DNA of 5,349 nt, taken from Cellvibrio sp. GTDB lineage: Bacteria; Pseudomonadota; Gammaproteobacteria; Pseudomonadales; Cellvibrionaceae. A program made the position numbers and the translations under genes. Shown here in pieces: positions 5,176 through 5,349 of this stretch. Below the pieces are notes generated by a model. That model worked only from the letters and a program-made list of their open reading frames with translations, made no database searches and was not told where the DNA came from. Numbering within the stretch: the first letter of the stretch is position 1; every line of letters begins with the position of its first letter. The stretch spans positions 1 to 5,349 of the forward strand of contig JAJQJO010000279.1 in the NCBI GenBank assembly GCA_021323495.1. Direction: 5' to 3'.

Positions 5176-5204
5176 TTGGCCTCAAGCACCATCTCATGTA
5201 GAAT
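5176..5204 (+). promoter_or_regulatory. Predicted sigma70-type promoter of prfB
   Basis: TTGGCC (5176-5181) and TAGAAT (5199-5204) are separated by exactly 17 bp. The -10 matches the consensus at 5 of 6 positions; the -35 keeps TTG. Transcription would start near 5211, giving a leader of about 54 nt before the ATG at 5265. Confidence 0.6.
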
Positions 5205-5264
5205 GCGCGCCTCGCTTTTTTCTGCCTGTTTCAGGCCTAAACCCAGACTAATTTGTGCATCATC

Positions 5265-5349
5265 ATGGAAATTAACCCCTTATTACTTGCCCTCAAAGAC
5301 CTGACCGAACGCACCAATGTGCTAAGGGGGTATCTTTGACTACGATCTT
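5265..5349 (+). CDS. prfB: Peptide chain release factor 2, N-terminus (3' truncated by the window; programmed frameshift)
   Basis: From ATG 5265 the frame reads MEINPLLLALKDLTERTNVL RGYL and meets an in-frame TGA at 5337-5339. Shifting +1 at CTT gives DYDL to the window end. This matches the start of RF2 (in E. coli MFEINPVNN...DLTERSDVLRGYLDYD). RF2 recognises UGA and UAA stop codons and releases the finished protein from the ribosome. The internal stop is normal: low RF2 allows the +1 shift, so RF2 controls its own synthesis. No clear Shine-Dalgarno site precedes the ATG. The rest of the gene, often followed by lysS in related genomes, is outside the window. Confidence 0.97.
5325..5340 (+). 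promoter_or_regulatory. RF2 +1 programmed frameshift site
   Basis: AGGGGG TAT CTT TGA C contains the internal Shine-Dalgarno-like AGGGGG (5325-5330), the slippery CTT codon (5334-5336), the UGA stop (5337-5339) and the following C that weakens termination. Spacing and bases are those of the classical prfB autoregulatory site. Confidence 0.97.

Noticed and set aside
5113..5250. Possible 45-codon plus-strand ORF (ATG at 5113) with AGGAGG at 5122-5127
   Set aside because: The AGGAGG lies inside the ORF, not before its ATG, and no start codon follows it at a useful distance. The frame runs through the predicted prfB promoter.
5265..5349. prfB as a pseudogene because of the in-frame TGA
   Set aside because: The stop lies in the exact conserved programmed frameshift context and the +1 frame continues the RF2 sequence.

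Overview
The window looks like chromosomal DNA of a polysaccharide-degrading gammaproteobacterium, most likely Cellvibrio or a close relative. This rests on a lipoprotein mannanase with poly-serine linkers and a CBM10-type module (both typical of Cellvibrio-like bacteria) and on a prfB start whose protein sequence and recoding site match the gammaproteobacterial pattern. The genus is an inference; no rRNA or other taxonomic marker is present.

Layout from left to right. (1) 1-156 is the last 51 codons of a sensor histidine kinase on the + strand. A 228-bp gap with two hairpins follows. (2) 385-1359 (+) is a response regulator with an insertion in its receiver domain and a C-terminal half that is not a recognisable DNA-binding domain. 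(3) 1395-1835 (-) is a short AraC-type DNA-binding protein with its own Shine-Dalgarno site and no effector domain. It is convergent with the response regulator, and its stop codon lies in a 16-bp perfect palindrome. (4) 1971-3240 (-) is a two-gene operon: a PadR-family repressor, read from a TTG start, overlaps by 14 bp a polytopic membrane protein with a HAAS-like N-terminal domain. Two similar palindromes spaced 21 bp centre to centre lie on the predicted promoter and suggest autoregulation. (5) 3310-3606 has no convincing gene but holds several hairpins and a strong + strand intrinsic terminator with no known + strand gene to end. (6) 3607-4968 (-) is a lipoprotein with a poly-serine linker, a CBM10-like module and a GH26 catalytic domain (probable beta-mannanase). 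A LacI-type palindrome lies just after its likely -10. (7) 5265 to the end (+) is the start of prfB with the canonical +1 programmed frameshift site, and a good sigma70-like promoter upstream.

The genes do not form one pathway. The likely working units are the kinase/response-regulator pair, the self-regulated PadR/HAAS membrane module, and the locally repressed surface mannanase, next to the housekeeping gene prfB. Nothing here is clearly a new defence or mobile system. The least explained items are the structured region 3355-3555, the response-regulator output domain, and the altered binding face of the CBM10 module.
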